From contig JBHLKN010000039.1 of the NCBI GenBank assembly GCA_048886645.1, forward strand, positions 1-15,775: a stretch of DNA of 15,775 nucleotides, read 5' to 3'. A program made the position numbers and the translations under genes. The stretch is from Wukongarchaeum sp048886645 (GTDB taxonomy: Archaea; Asgardarchaeota; Wukongarchaeia; Wukongarchaeales; Wukongarchaeaceae). The notes below the pieces were generated by a model that saw only the letters and a program-made list of their open reading frames with translations, was not told where the DNA came from and did no database searches. Below are positions 1 to 6,776 of this stretch, one piece after another. Every line of letters begins with the position of its first letter. Position 1 is the stretch's first letter.

Positions 1-146
1 CAAAGACCTATAAGCACGACAATAATAAGCGAAACTAATATAAGCGAAATTATAAATCCCACAATCCACTCATCACGCCCCCAAGGGTGATACTGGGCTA
101 AAAATTGGGGTAAAGCAGTGGTGTTCAAATTTAAAAAACCCATCAC
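1..146 (-). CDS. 5' end of a membrane protein, cut by the window edge
   Basis: This is the N-terminal 48 or so codons of a leftward gene that continues beyond the window. The reading frame opens GTG-ATG at 146-141 and runs without a stop to base 1. A clear ribosome binding site (AGGAGG, complement of 156-161) lies 9 bases before the GTG, or 12 before the ATG; I took the GTG because of spacing. The product starts MGFLNLNTTALPQFLAQYHP (from the ATG), continues WGRDEW, and then enters a strongly hydrophobic stretch (residues about 27-48, rich in Ile, Leu and Val) that must be a membrane segment. I do not recognise the family from this much sequence. The binding site and clean frame make it a real gene; its function is open. 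Confidence 0.6.
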   Translation of the reverse strand, partial: MMGFLNLNTTALPQFLAQYHPWGRDEWIVGFIISLILVSLIIVVLIGL

Positions 147-348
147 AAAAAATATCCTCCTAACTTTTTACATTTCAATTACCAAAAAAACGATTAAAAA
201 CTACTTCTCATCATTTTTAATTTTTACTTTCTTAACAACTTATAATTTTAGATTTTTTCTTTCCTTTTTACTGCTTTTTACATTTCTTTATCGTTTTTCG
301 TCAACGTAGAAGATTTTAAATCTATTCAATATTCCTAGCTTCCTTTTT
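147..348. other. AT-rich intergenic region
   Basis: Very AT-rich spacer between two leftward genes. It holds the ribosome binding site of the left-edge gene at 156-161. Reading rightward a 63-codon frame is open here (118-309), but its composition is low-complexity Phe/Leu/Ser and it has no binding site, so I treat it as noncoding. No RNA gene or repeat is evident. Confidence 0.5.
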
Positions 349-744
349 TCATCCTAAACTGGCTCCACAGTTTACACAAAAGTTTGAATCAGGCGGATTC
401 TCAGTTTTACAATAGGGACAAATTAAGACTTTTCCAACTACCTCTTTTGTTTTTTCCCTCATCTCACTTTTTGGAACCTGTTTTTCAGGTCGCACGATTA
501 ACCAGATGATTAAACCTATTAGCATCGTAAACAACACGATGATTAGCCATAAAGCTCCGTTTTCCCCTCTGTCCTTCGCGTCATGATAAACCCAAACACC
601 TAAAAGTATTCCTATGAAAAGCCAAAACCCCATCATGATAACCATCCATCCCCACCAACCGAAGCCAAACATTCCATCATCATGATGATGATTCTCATTA
701 AGCTTGAAATTGTTGATTAAGCTAACAAACTTTGATACAATCAT
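349..744 (-). CDS. Two-helix membrane protein with C-terminal zinc ribbon
   Basis: The 131-residue product has a His/Asp cluster (NENHHHDD, about residues 17-23), a Trp/Gly/Met-rich first membrane segment (about 25-52), the sequence VYHDAKDRGENGALW, a second membrane segment ending in WLIVRPEK (about 65-86), a charged linker, and a zinc ribbon with two CxxC pairs, CPYC and CVNC, at the C terminus. The middle resembles the PLDc_N-like two-helix anchor found in many small archaeal and bacterial proteins, commonly joined to a zinc ribbon; the precise role is unknown. It is divergent from the Lrp-TRASH regulator across a shared 185-base spacer, so common control is plausible. A TATA-like stretch (complement of about 767-780) sits about 29 bases before the ATG, which suggests a leaderless message. 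The ATG at the phrase MFGFGWWGW is an alternative start that would remove the His cluster. Confidence 0.75.
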   Translation of the reverse strand: MIVSKFVSLINNFKLNENHHHDDGMFGFGWWGWMVIMMGFWLFIGILLGVWVYHDAKDRGENGALWLIIVLFTMLIGLIIWLIVRPEKQVPKSEMREKTKEVVGKVLICPYCKTENPPDSNFCVNCGASLG

Positions 745-766
745 TAGACCCGCATCCTTCGCATTT

Positions 767-780
767 TATATTTTTATTTA
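767..780 (-). promoter_or_regulatory. TATA-like box of the zinc-ribbon membrane protein
   Basis: Reading leftward the sequence is AAATAAAAATATAAAATG-like, centred about 29 bases before the ATG at 744. This is the archaeal TATA-to-start distance, and there is no convincing ribosome binding site, so the message is probably leaderless. Inferred from position and composition only. Confidence 0.35.
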
Positions 781-866
781 CTATAATTCTCTGATAAGCA
801 ATAGAATTTATGGAGTAATATGGTTTATTATTTAAAAAATTAAAAAAAGATAATAATCTGCTTAAA

Positions 867-887
867 ATTTTTCAGTAAACGAAAAAT
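867..887. promoter_or_regulatory. Inverted repeat upstream of the Lrp-TRASH gene (candidate operator)
   Basis: Perfect 7-base arms ATTTTTC (867-873) and GAAAAAT (881-887) are separated by AGTAAAC. The repeat ends 42 bases before the regulator's ATG, where BRE/TATA contacts would be expected. Lrp-family proteins bind short palindromes and often control their own promoter, so this is a candidate autoregulatory site. Arms this AT-rich could also occur by chance. Confidence 0.35.
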
Positions 888-929
888 GTCTTAATAAGAA
901 CAAAAACAGGTAAATTACTTTGCATAAGA

Positions 930-1535
930 ATGGTGAAAAGTTTGGAACTGGATAAAAATGACTTAATTATCATGGAAGAGTTGCTTAAAGACAGCAGAGT
1001 ATCACTAACATCACTTGCAGAATTAACAGGCCTAAGTATTCCTGCCGTAAAAGCCAGAGTGGAAAAGTTAGTCAATTTAGGCGTGATTAAATCATTCACG
1101 ATACTAATAAATCCAGAAGTATTTTCTTCAAGGCTTTCTCTAGTGTTGGCTTTAGAAGTTGAACCTGAGTATTTAACGGAGGTTAAAAAGAAGTTGATGG
1201 ATATGGAGAATAATCGCGAGGTTCTCAGGTTAACAGGCGAGTATAATGTTCTAGTCAGAACACACATCCAAGATCAGACAAAAATACAACAATGTATTGA
1301 TGATATCATTGTGATTAAAGGTGTGCGTGCTTATAAGTCTTGGATAGTGACAGAAATAGTCAAGGACGAAGTTCCAAAAATACCTGAAACAGGATTAAGG
1401 ATCATGATACGATGCGAATATTGTGGTAAGGCAATGACTGAAACTTATGTAACAAAAAACATCGGCGGCGTTACGCGTTTTTTCTGCTGTGACACATGCG
1501 CAAAATCATTCATGAAAGCACACAACAAGTCTTGA
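930..1535 (+). CDS. Lrp/AsnC-family regulator with C-terminal TRASH metal-sensing domain
   Basis: A 201-residue transcription regulator. Residues about 6-55 are an Lrp-type winged helix-turn-helix (KNDLIIMEELLKDSRVSLTS and following, GLSIPAVKARVEKLVNLGVI). Residues about 68-142 are the alpha/beta RAM ligand-binding and dimerisation domain (LTGEYNVLVR, then IVIKGVRAYKSWIV). Residues 158-196 form a TRASH domain: CEYC (C162, C165), an Arg-Phe-Phe strand, and Cys186, Cys187 and Cys190 followed by a Phe. Lrp-TRASH and related HTH-TRASH proteins are known archaeal metalloregulators; the characterised example is the copper-responsive regulator of the Sulfolobus cop cluster. Copper or another thiophilic metal is therefore the likely signal. 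Its probable targets are the zinc-ribbon gene divergent from it and the YHS/CopA genes further right (inference). The ATG at 930 is immediately followed by GTG, and no strong binding site precedes it, so the message may be leaderless. Confidence 0.92.
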   Translation: MVKSLELDKNDLIIMEELLKDSRVSLTSLAELTGLSIPAVKARVEKLVNLGVIKSFTILINPEVFSSRLSLVLALEVEPEYLTEVKKKLMDMENNREVLRLTGEYNVLVRTHIQDQTKIQQCIDDIIVIKGVRAYKSWIVTEIVKDEVPKIPETGLRIMIRCEYCGKAMTETYVTKNIGGVTRFFCCDTCAKSFMKAHNKS

Positions 1536-1729
1536 TTTAAAGAAGAATATATCTAGGTAGTTTCATTAGAATGGTAAGATTGCTTTTTTTAAGAAAAGAC
1601 AATAAAGTTAAAATTTTTCTATTATGGGAAGCGAACTAGTCTTTAAAATCCTGATAATTTTGAAAATTAATGAAGGAACATTTCACTTAAAAATATTCAA
1701 AAACTGGTCATTATTTTTTTAAAAAATAA
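1536..1729 (+). other. AT-rich spacer before the permease relic
   Basis: No intact gene. A short open stretch in a second frame (about 1668-1720) reads INEGTFHLKIFKNWSLFF before stopping in a poly-T/poly-A run. It could be decayed 5' coding sequence of the permease relic that follows, but I cannot prove it. Confidence 0.35.
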
Positions 1730-2340
1730 ATGAAAATCTTAATAGTCTCGTCTTTATTCAGTTTATTTCTTTTAATAGCATTGCCTTTGGTTATCATAGT
1801 GCCCATTATGGTGGCCTTTCTTTCTGGTATAGTAGGATTATTCATCATGCTTGGTTCTAATGAAGCGGATAGACGTCTAGTTTTAACTGGCTATAATTCC
1901 ACGGAGATCATTTTTTCAAGGTTATTAACCTTTGCGATAGCGCATTAATTATTACAACTTCATCTGTACTTGTTGTAATGCTAAATTTTAAGCCTAGCAA
2001 CACTCGTATGTTCTTTTTATCCATTTTTTTAACAGCATTAATTTACGGAACCATTGGTGTATTGGTGGGCAATTTCGTAGGAAAGTTGGGAGGAAGCTAC
2101 ATCATGTTTTTATTTGCCATGGTGGATGTTGGTTTTATACAGAATCCTATGTTTCCTCGATCTTCTATTTCGCAATGGATGAAGGCTTTACCGGGCTATC
2201 ATCCAACCGAGATCTTAATAGACGTTTCTTTCACAAAAACTTTCGACACAGGACTAAATCTAGTCTTGATAGTAATCTATTTCATAGTTTTATGGATGAC
2301 TGCTACAGCAGTGTTTTATAAAAACACTAAAATAAGCTAA
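1730..2340 (+). pseudogene. Frameshifted ABC-2 type permease relic
   Basis: Two open frames together make one membrane protein. The first (1730-1948) gives two helices and ends GYNSTEIIFSRLLTFAIAH-stop. The second frame continues it as LIITTSSVLVVMLNFKPS and runs on to 2340. Deleting one base near 1940-1945 restores AIALIITTSS across the break. The pieces contain the usual ABC-2 permease order: helices, an ADRRL-type cytoplasmic loop followed by a GYNSTEI.SRLL segment, three more helices, a loop with LPGYHPTEILID, and a last helix. About 60 N-terminal residues of a normal permease are missing and no ATP-binding gene lies next to it. I see a single frameshift plus N-terminal loss; a sequencing error could explain the frameshift but not the missing start. 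Function when intact: likely a drug, lipid or metabolite exporter. Confidence 0.75.
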
Positions 2341-2487
2341 ATGAATTCAACTAATTCCGGTAAAGGACAACGAATACAGAACATTGTAGAGTTTGGATTT
2401 TTAAATTCACTTTGGCTTCATAATATTATGCTATCAATGGCTTTTGCGTCATTTATTTTGCTGGGTTTTGGGGTTGTTTTAACTTGA
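2341..2487 (+). CDS. Short hydrophobic open frame next to the permease relic
   Basis: A 48-codon frame begins at the base after the permease relic's stop codon (TAA then ATG). Its product starts with a polar segment (MNSTNSGKGQRIQN) and ends in one hydrophobic segment rich in Leu, Phe and Val (about residues 18-47). The abutting position suggests the start of a second permease subunit, now cut short, as pairs of ABC-2 permeases often share an operon. I do not recognise a family and the piece could be noncoding. Confidence 0.3.
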   Translation: MNSTNSGKGQRIQNIVEFGFLNSLWLHNIMLSMAFASFILLGFGVVLT

Positions 2488-2506
2488 TCCGATTTTTCTA
2501 CGTGAT

Positions 2507-4276
2507 TTAGAGATAGGCTTCGGTGGCATATCTGCGCATCATCCTGTGACTATTGAAATAGTAAGCTATCTTCCCGATTGAATTTTTCATCATTTCTATC
2601 CATTCGTTTCTTCTATTATAGAATGTGGGGATAATTATGTATTCCAACTTGTTGTATAAGTCGTTTAGTTCCCGAGTTTTCCTCTTATCCTCTGAAAGGG
2701 CCTCGTCTGGTGACGGGCCTATAGACCATCCCGTGACTCCTTCAATACAGCCTTCGATCCACCAACCATCTAAGACGCTGAAATTTATTACTCCATTATG
2801 CGCTGCCTTCATCCCGCTCGTTCCAGAGGCTTCAAAGGGCGGTAATGGCGTGTTCAACCAAACATCTACACCAGAAGTAAGCTTGGCTGCCATCTGCATG
2901 TTATAATCTTCTAGGTAAACAATCTCGATCATGTTCCTTAGCTTTTCGATGTAGTTATGGATTTCCTCAATCAACTTCTTCCCCGGCCAGTCCTTAGGAT
3001 GGGCTTTACCTGCAAAAATTGCTTGTATCCTTCCTTCCCTGCCGATTTCTTTAAGTTTTTCCAGATCTGAAAACAACAAATCCGATCTTTTATATGCAGT
3101 CTCCCTGCGAGCAAAACCCAGAGTCAGAACATCCCGTTCCAAACTGATATTCGTTTTTTGCTTGATAAAATTCGTAAGTTTTTCTTTTGCTTGTGTATGT
3201 GCCTCCCAAATCTCTTCATCCGGGATATTGTCCACTCTAACTAGCAATTCCGGTTCATTTGCCCATCCAGGCAGATACTTATGGTACAATTTTCTGAAGC
3301 TGTCGCAGGTCCAACTAAATGGATGGACACCGTTTGTAATGGCTGAAATATGATGCCCTGGAAACAATTGCATAGAGAAGCTTCTGTGTCTTTTAGCGAC
3401 GCCGTTGACGTATTTGCTCAGATTCAGGGCGAGAAGCGTCATATTCAATCTATTTTCTCCACCAAGTCTCTTCAGCGTTTCCAAGGGAATTACTTTTCCC
3501 ATTATCTCCTCAACGATGTCATATGTAAATTTGTCATGTCCCGCTTCAACAGGAGTGTGGGTAGTAAATATGCAAACGTCTTTAACCTTATCTATGTTCA
3601 TGTCGTTTTTTCGTAGCAACTCCAAAGTTAGGAGGCTAGAGTGGCCCTCATTCATGTGATATTTTCTAATTTTGAAGCCAGTTGCTTCGAGCATTCTTAT
3701 CCCACCGATCCCTAAGACGATTTCCTGTTTCAATCTATATCTCTCGTCACCCCCGTATAGGAAAGAAGTAATCTCTTTGTCCTCGGGAGTATTGCCTTCA
3801 ACATCGGTGTCGAGAAAGAGGATGGATACTAGACCTCCTGTCAAACTTTCGTGATCGTAGAGCCAAGCTTTTATTCCTACTTCTCTGCCTTGAATTTGCA
3901 CATTGACCCGGGTTGGCAGCTCATTCATGAATTTGGAAGGTGTCCACTCATCCGGGTGTTCGATCTGCTTTCCCTCTTTAGTGATCTCTTGCTTAAAGTA
4001 TCCCTTTCTACTAATGAGCGATACAGCAACTAAAGGTATTTTCAAGTCTGCACTGGATCTTATCGTGTCGCCCGCTAAGATCCCCAGACCTCCACTATAA
4101 GTTGGAATATCGTCAATCAACCCAATCTCCATGGAGAAATACGCTATATCTGGTTCCTCCAAAAAAGTATGCTTGCAATATTCACTGCAGAAGTAGTATT
4201 TTCTTCCCCTCACTTCCGTCTTAAACTCTGTTTTCTCCTCATCTACAGGCATCCCACATATAGGATCTCTAACCAT
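2507..4276 (-). CDS. glgP: Alpha-glucan phosphorylase with N-terminal YHS metal-binding domain
   Basis: A 589-residue fusion. Residues 1-42 are a YHS domain: RDPICGMPVDEEKTEFK, then YYFCSEYC and a Phe, the same layout as the YHS part of the CopA in this window. Residues about 43-589 are a short-type glycogen/alpha-glucan phosphorylase (GT35), which releases glucose-1-phosphate from alpha-1,4-glucans. Visible landmarks are IAYFSMEIGL, TYSGGLGILAGD, YHMNEGHSS, TNGVHPFSW, and EASGTSGMKAAHNG with the PLP-binding lysine at about residue 490, followed by LDGWW. The usual start of such enzymes (a few residues before IAYFSMEIGL) has been replaced by the YHS domain, so the fusion point is exact and catalytic residues look intact. 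The ATG is fixed by an in-frame TGA just upstream; a GAGG lies only one base before it, so initiation may be leaderless. It is a single leftward gene. The role of the metal site, perhaps metal-dependent control or localisation, is not known to me. Confidence 0.93.
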   Translation of the reverse strand: MVRDPICGMPVDEEKTEFKTEVRGRKYYFCSEYCKHTFLEEPDIAYFSMEIGLIDDIPTYSGGLGILAGDTIRSSADLKIPLVAVSLISRKGYFKQEITKEGKQIEHPDEWTPSKFMNELPTRVNVQIQGREVGIKAWLYDHESLTGGLVSILFLDTDVEGNTPEDKEITSFLYGGDERYRLKQEIVLGIGGIRMLEATGFKIRKYHMNEGHSSLLTLELLRKNDMNIDKVKDVCIFTTHTPVEAGHDKFTYDIVEEIMGKVIPLETLKRLGGENRLNMTLLALNLSKYVNGVAKRHRSFSMQLFPGHHISAITNGVHPFSWTCDSFRKLYHKYLPGWANEPELLVRVDNIPDEEIWEAHTQAKEKLTNFIKQKTNISLERDVLTLGFARRETAYKRSDLLFSDLEKLKEIGREGRIQAIFAGKAHPKDWPGKKLIEEIHNYIEKLRNMIEIVYLEDYNMQMAAKLTSGVDVWLNTPLPPFEASGTSGMKAAHNGVINFSVLDGWWIEGCIEGVTGWSIGPSPDEALSEDKRKTRELNDLYNKLEYIIIPTFYNRRNEWIEMMKNSIGKIAYYFNSHRMMRRYATEAYL

Positions 4277-4558
4277 TCCTCAAAACCCCTTGACAAAAAT
4301 CAACCGTTCATACATAATTGAAACTTCTTTAACCTTTTGTTTCTTCTGGAGATTACTAAACACACAAAACACAATCGATGATCAGAAAGAATAAAATATC
4401 AGAGGAATAGCAGTTCCCTGAGATGTTTTATTAAAGCACACTTTTCGAAGACCTAATAATTAAGATACTTGATCGATGTATAAGAGTGGCGTTAGATTTG
4501 GACGGGTTTGCTATGATTTGAGTGATATTGGGTTAAAGTTCCAACGGAGGATTTAGTC
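4277..4558. other. Divergent promoter region between phosphorylase and FrhB-like gene
   Basis: A 282-base spacer between two genes that point away from each other. A TATA-like TATAAGAG lies at about 4481-4488, roughly 70 bases before the FrhB-like start, and the ribosome binding site GGAGG is at 4546-4550. I see no RNA gene or clear inverted repeat. Confidence 0.4.
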
Positions 4559-5638
4559 ATGAAGAATGAAGATATGATAAACGAAAGGCAAGAAAAAATC
4601 GGAAGAAAAAAGGATAGACCGGATTATGGGGTTTTAGACAAACTCGTTATTTCAAAAGGTTACTGTTGTGGTTGCGGTGTTTGTGTCGGTGTGTGCCCTG
4701 TGGAAGTGATAGGTTATGAAGCCCTTCCTAAACTTATCGGGAAGTGTATACGTTGCGGTCGTTGTAGCGATGCTTGCCCCCGCGGCTTGGGAGAAATAAA
4801 CATAGAACCCCACAAAGAAGCAATTAAGGATGAATTGATAGGACCTTACCTTAACATTTCGACCGGAAAGGCGACAAAGACTGAAATTCTGGAAAGGGCA
4901 CAAGATGGTGGCGCTGTTACATCGATCCTCTGTGCATGCCTTGAGAGTGGTTATATAGATGGGGCTATTGTTACTCGGATGGACACTGAAAAGCCATGGA
5001 AACCTATTCCCATAATCGCTACGACTAAAGAGGAGATAATTTCTGCTGCTGGCACAAAGTATCACTATCCTTTCGAGTTTTCAGTTCTTAGAAAGGCTGC
5101 CAAAGAGCTTAAACTTCAATCCTTGGGCGTGGTTACGAGACCTTGTTCAACTGAAGGAGTGAGAAGACTTCAACAGTCGAGGAGTAAGAAAAGGGGGGAA
5201 GCAATAAAGCTTGTTGTTGGCTTGTTTTGTATGGAAGCTTTTCACACAGATTTCATAGATAAAGTTATAGCAGGAGAAATGGGGATATCTCTTTCAAAAA
5301 TCAAGAAAATTAATATTAAACGCGATTTCGTCTTGACCTTAGATGGAGGTTCTTTGGTTAACATCCCAATTGAAAAGGCAGAACCTTTTATTCGCACAGG
5401 TTGCCGTTTTTGCCCAGATTTTGCTTCTGAGATTGCTGATATTTCTGCGGGAGCAGTGGGAACTAAGACTGGTTGGACAACGTTGGTGATTCGCACAGAT
5501 GTGGGTAAAAAAGCGGTTGAAATAGCGAGCAGTAACGGATGGCTTGAAACAAGAGAGGTTGGCCAGAAGGTTTTAAAAACTCCTTCTGCACTTGCTAAGC
5601 GCAAAAAAGCTAACGCTAAACCTATATTAAACCGATAA
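4559..5638 (+). CDS. FrhB/FdhB-family iron-sulfur flavoprotein with two N-terminal [4Fe-4S] clusters
   Basis: The 359-residue protein begins with a charged segment, then a 2x[4Fe-4S] ferredoxin domain: Cys36/37, 39, 42 and 46 (CCGCGVCVGVCP) and Cys63, 66, 69 and 73 (CIRCGRCSDACP). The rest is the FrhB N- and C-terminal domains of the coenzyme F420 hydrogenase/dehydrogenase beta-subunit family: AQDGGAVTSIL, VVTRPCSTEGVRRLQ, LFCMEAF, and CRFCPDFASEIADISAG with Cys282 and Cys285. These subunits bind FAD and 4Fe-4S clusters and move electrons between ferredoxin and F420 or another acceptor. No hydrogenase, formate dehydrogenase or other catalytic partner is adjacent, so the redox partner is unknown. 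GGAGG at 4546-4550, 8 bases before the ATG, fixes the start. It appears to be a stand-alone gene. Confidence 0.88.
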   Translation: MKNEDMINERQEKIGRKKDRPDYGVLDKLVISKGYCCGCGVCVGVCPVEVIGYEALPKLIGKCIRCGRCSDACPRGLGEINIEPHKEAIKDELIGPYLNISTGKATKTEILERAQDGGAVTSILCACLESGYIDGAIVTRMDTEKPWKPIPIIATTKEEIISAAGTKYHYPFEFSVLRKAAKELKLQSLGVVTRPCSTEGVRRLQQSRSKKRGEAIKLVVGLFCMEAFHTDFIDKVIAGEMGISLSKIKKINIKRDFVLTLDGGSLVNIPIEKAEPFIRTGCRFCPDFASEIADISAGAVGTKTGWTTLVIRTDVGKKAVEIASSNGWLETREVGQKVLKTPSALAKRKKANAKPILNR

Positions 5639-5670
5639 ATGGATTTAATATAACTAAAAATCGCTTTTTA

Positions 5671-5727
5671 GTAGCCATGTTTTCAAACTCGGTAACCGTG
5701 ATCACAAACTCTCTAATCTTTAAATAG
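5671..5727 (+). pseudogene. Relic of a CopA C terminus
   Basis: In this frame the DNA reads VAMFSNSVTVITNSLIFK-stop. The intact CopA in this window ends its last helix AAMSSSSVTVVTNSLLLK. Twelve of 18 residues match, and at the DNA level 5671-5715 matches CopA 12312-12356 at about 39 of 45 bases. Upstream of the Val the similarity stops, only 33 bases after the FrhB-like stop codon. This is the tail of a second copper-ATPase gene, lost by deletion or left by recombination. Confidence 0.75.
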
Positions 5728-5793
5728 CGACTTTAAACCTAAATACCCTTTTTAGTAAGATAGAATATTAAGATGTTTAATGGCATAAAAATT

Positions 5794-5821
5794 ATAGATG
5801 GATAGATGGATAGATGGATGG
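5794..5821. repeat. Short tandem repeat (ATAGATGG)3.5
   Basis: Three perfect head-to-tail copies of ATAGATGG at 5794-5801, 5802-5809 and 5810-5817, plus a half copy. It lies about 100 bases upstream of the nitroreductase start. This is a simple repeat, most likely from slippage; no function is evident. Confidence 0.85.
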
Positions 5822-5920
5822 TGATTGCCCCTATCAAGTTTTCATATTCTTAGAGTTTTTTCAAAAAATTTATTCATGGTAAAATAAACATGGTATGTAA
5901 GAATAACAGGCGGGATAATT

Positions 5921-6430
5921 ATGGATGTTATGGATGCTATTCTTTCCCGGAGGAGTGTTCGTAAATATACCCCCCAAAAGGTATCTGATGATCTGATAAA
6001 AGAGTTGTTGGAGGCAGGGATGAGTGCTCCTTCTGCGGAGAATGAGCGGCCTTGGCATTTTATTGTGATTAGGAATCGGAAGACTCTTGATGAGATTACT
6101 AAATTTCGTTCGGGTTCTTGGATGTTAAAAGATGCACCGGTGGCCATTTTGGTTTGTGGCGATTCAAAATTGGATATACATAAGGGGTGTTTGGTTCAGG
6201 ACTGTTCGGCGGCCACGGAGAATATTTTGATCGCGGTTCAAGGAAAGGGACTTGGAGCGGTCTGGTTGGATATCTATTCTAGACGAGATTGGATTACTGC
6301 TATTCAAAAACTTTTTAGTATTCCAGAGCATGTAATACCTATTTCCTTGATTCCGATAGGTTATCCAGCGGAAAAAAAGCCGCGGGCAAATCGTTACGAT
6401 GCTTCTAGGATCCATTATGAACGTTGGTAA
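5921..6430 (+). CDS. Nitroreductase-family FMN oxidoreductase
   Basis: A 169-residue single-domain protein of the nitroreductase fold. It starts MDVMDAILSRRSVRKY, where the RRSVRKY residues contact the FMN phosphate. It continues with the LLEAGMSAPSAENERPWHF helix, a central VQDCSAATENILIAVQGKGL segment, the LGAVWLDIYSRRD loop, and ends PIGYPAEKKPRANRYD. Family members form dimers that use NAD(P)H and FMN to reduce nitro compounds, quinones or flavins; the substrate cannot be read from the sequence. The length is normal. A weak binding site (GGCGGG, ending about 6 bases before the ATG) precedes the start. It is a single gene following the CopA relic and simple repeat, and it is followed by a transposase remnant. 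Confidence 0.92.
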   Translation: MDVMDAILSRRSVRKYTPQKVSDDLIKELLEAGMSAPSAENERPWHFIVIRNRKTLDEITKFRSGSWMLKDAPVAILVCGDSKLDIHKGCLVQDCSAATENILIAVQGKGLGAVWLDIYSRRDWITAIQKLFSIPEHVIPISLIPIGYPAEKKPRANRYDASRIHYERW

Positions 6431-6541
6431 TAGTTTTTAATGCCATCTTTAGGAAAGTTAACCTTACCCCCCATTTCTATAATTTAGTTTATCCGGTCAG
6501 TTCTTCAACTTCTTTTTTTCCTGTGAGGGAGACCTTACTGG

Positions 6542-6703
6542 ATGAAGAAGGAAGAATGCAAACACAGAAAAAGCGTTGAAAGACTGTTCAGCTGGCTTAA
6601 ATCATTCAAAAGAATCGCCGTAAGGTACGAAAAACTCGCCAGCGTATACGTGGCTTTCATACTATTAGCATGTATCCTCACTCTATGAAGAGTTTTGAAA
6701 TGA
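6542..6703 (+). pseudogene. C-terminal remnant of a DDE transposase (IS5/IS4-like)
   Basis: The frame reads KHRKSVERLFSWLKSFKRIA, then VRYEKLASVYVAFILLACILTL, a TGA stop at 6686-6688, then RVLK and a second stop. The pattern of VER.FSWLK.FKRI.VRYE, then a helix ending LACIL..WRVL, is the C-terminal end of IS5-group DDE transposases, carrying the catalytic glutamate helix. The TGA stands where a Trp (TGG) would be expected. Nothing of the N-terminal three quarters is present upstream, so this is a dead fragment. The rest of 6431-6776 holds no gene. Confidence 0.7.
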
Positions 6704-6707
6704 GTTC

Positions 6708-6722
6708 ATTAATAAAAAAGTC
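6708..6722 (-). terminator. T-rich terminator of the ABC exporter operon
   Basis: Read leftward, the strand beyond the permease stop carries GACTTTTTTATTAATG. Archaeal transcription typically stops in such a T-run. Inferred from composition only, with no hairpin. Confidence 0.3.
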
Positions 6723-6776
6723 TCTAAATCTTTCTAATCTTCCTTTTCTGTCTTTTATGCATTGTTTTTTAGGATA

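Noticed and set aside
118..309. Rightward 63-codon open frame
   Set aside because: Low-complexity Phe/Leu/Ser translation in AT-rich DNA, no binding site, and it overlaps the supported leftward gene at 1-146.
825..856. TTATTAT / ATAATAA inverted repeat in the divergent spacer
   Set aside because: Arms are pure A/T with an 18-base loop in very AT-rich DNA, so chance is the simplest explanation.
872..1267. Leftward 131-codon frame antisense to the Lrp-TRASH gene
   Set aside because: It lies inside a gene with clear domain motifs; its own translation is Ser/Leu-rich with no recognisable pattern.
1571..1639. Short ATG frame reading MVRLLFLRKDNKVKIFLLWE
   Set aside because: Only 22 codons, no binding site, AT-rich spacer; not enough to call a peptide or permease remnant.
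5794..5821. Possible CRISPR-like repeat array
   Set aside because: The 8-base units are directly adjacent with no spacers, so this is a simple tandem repeat.
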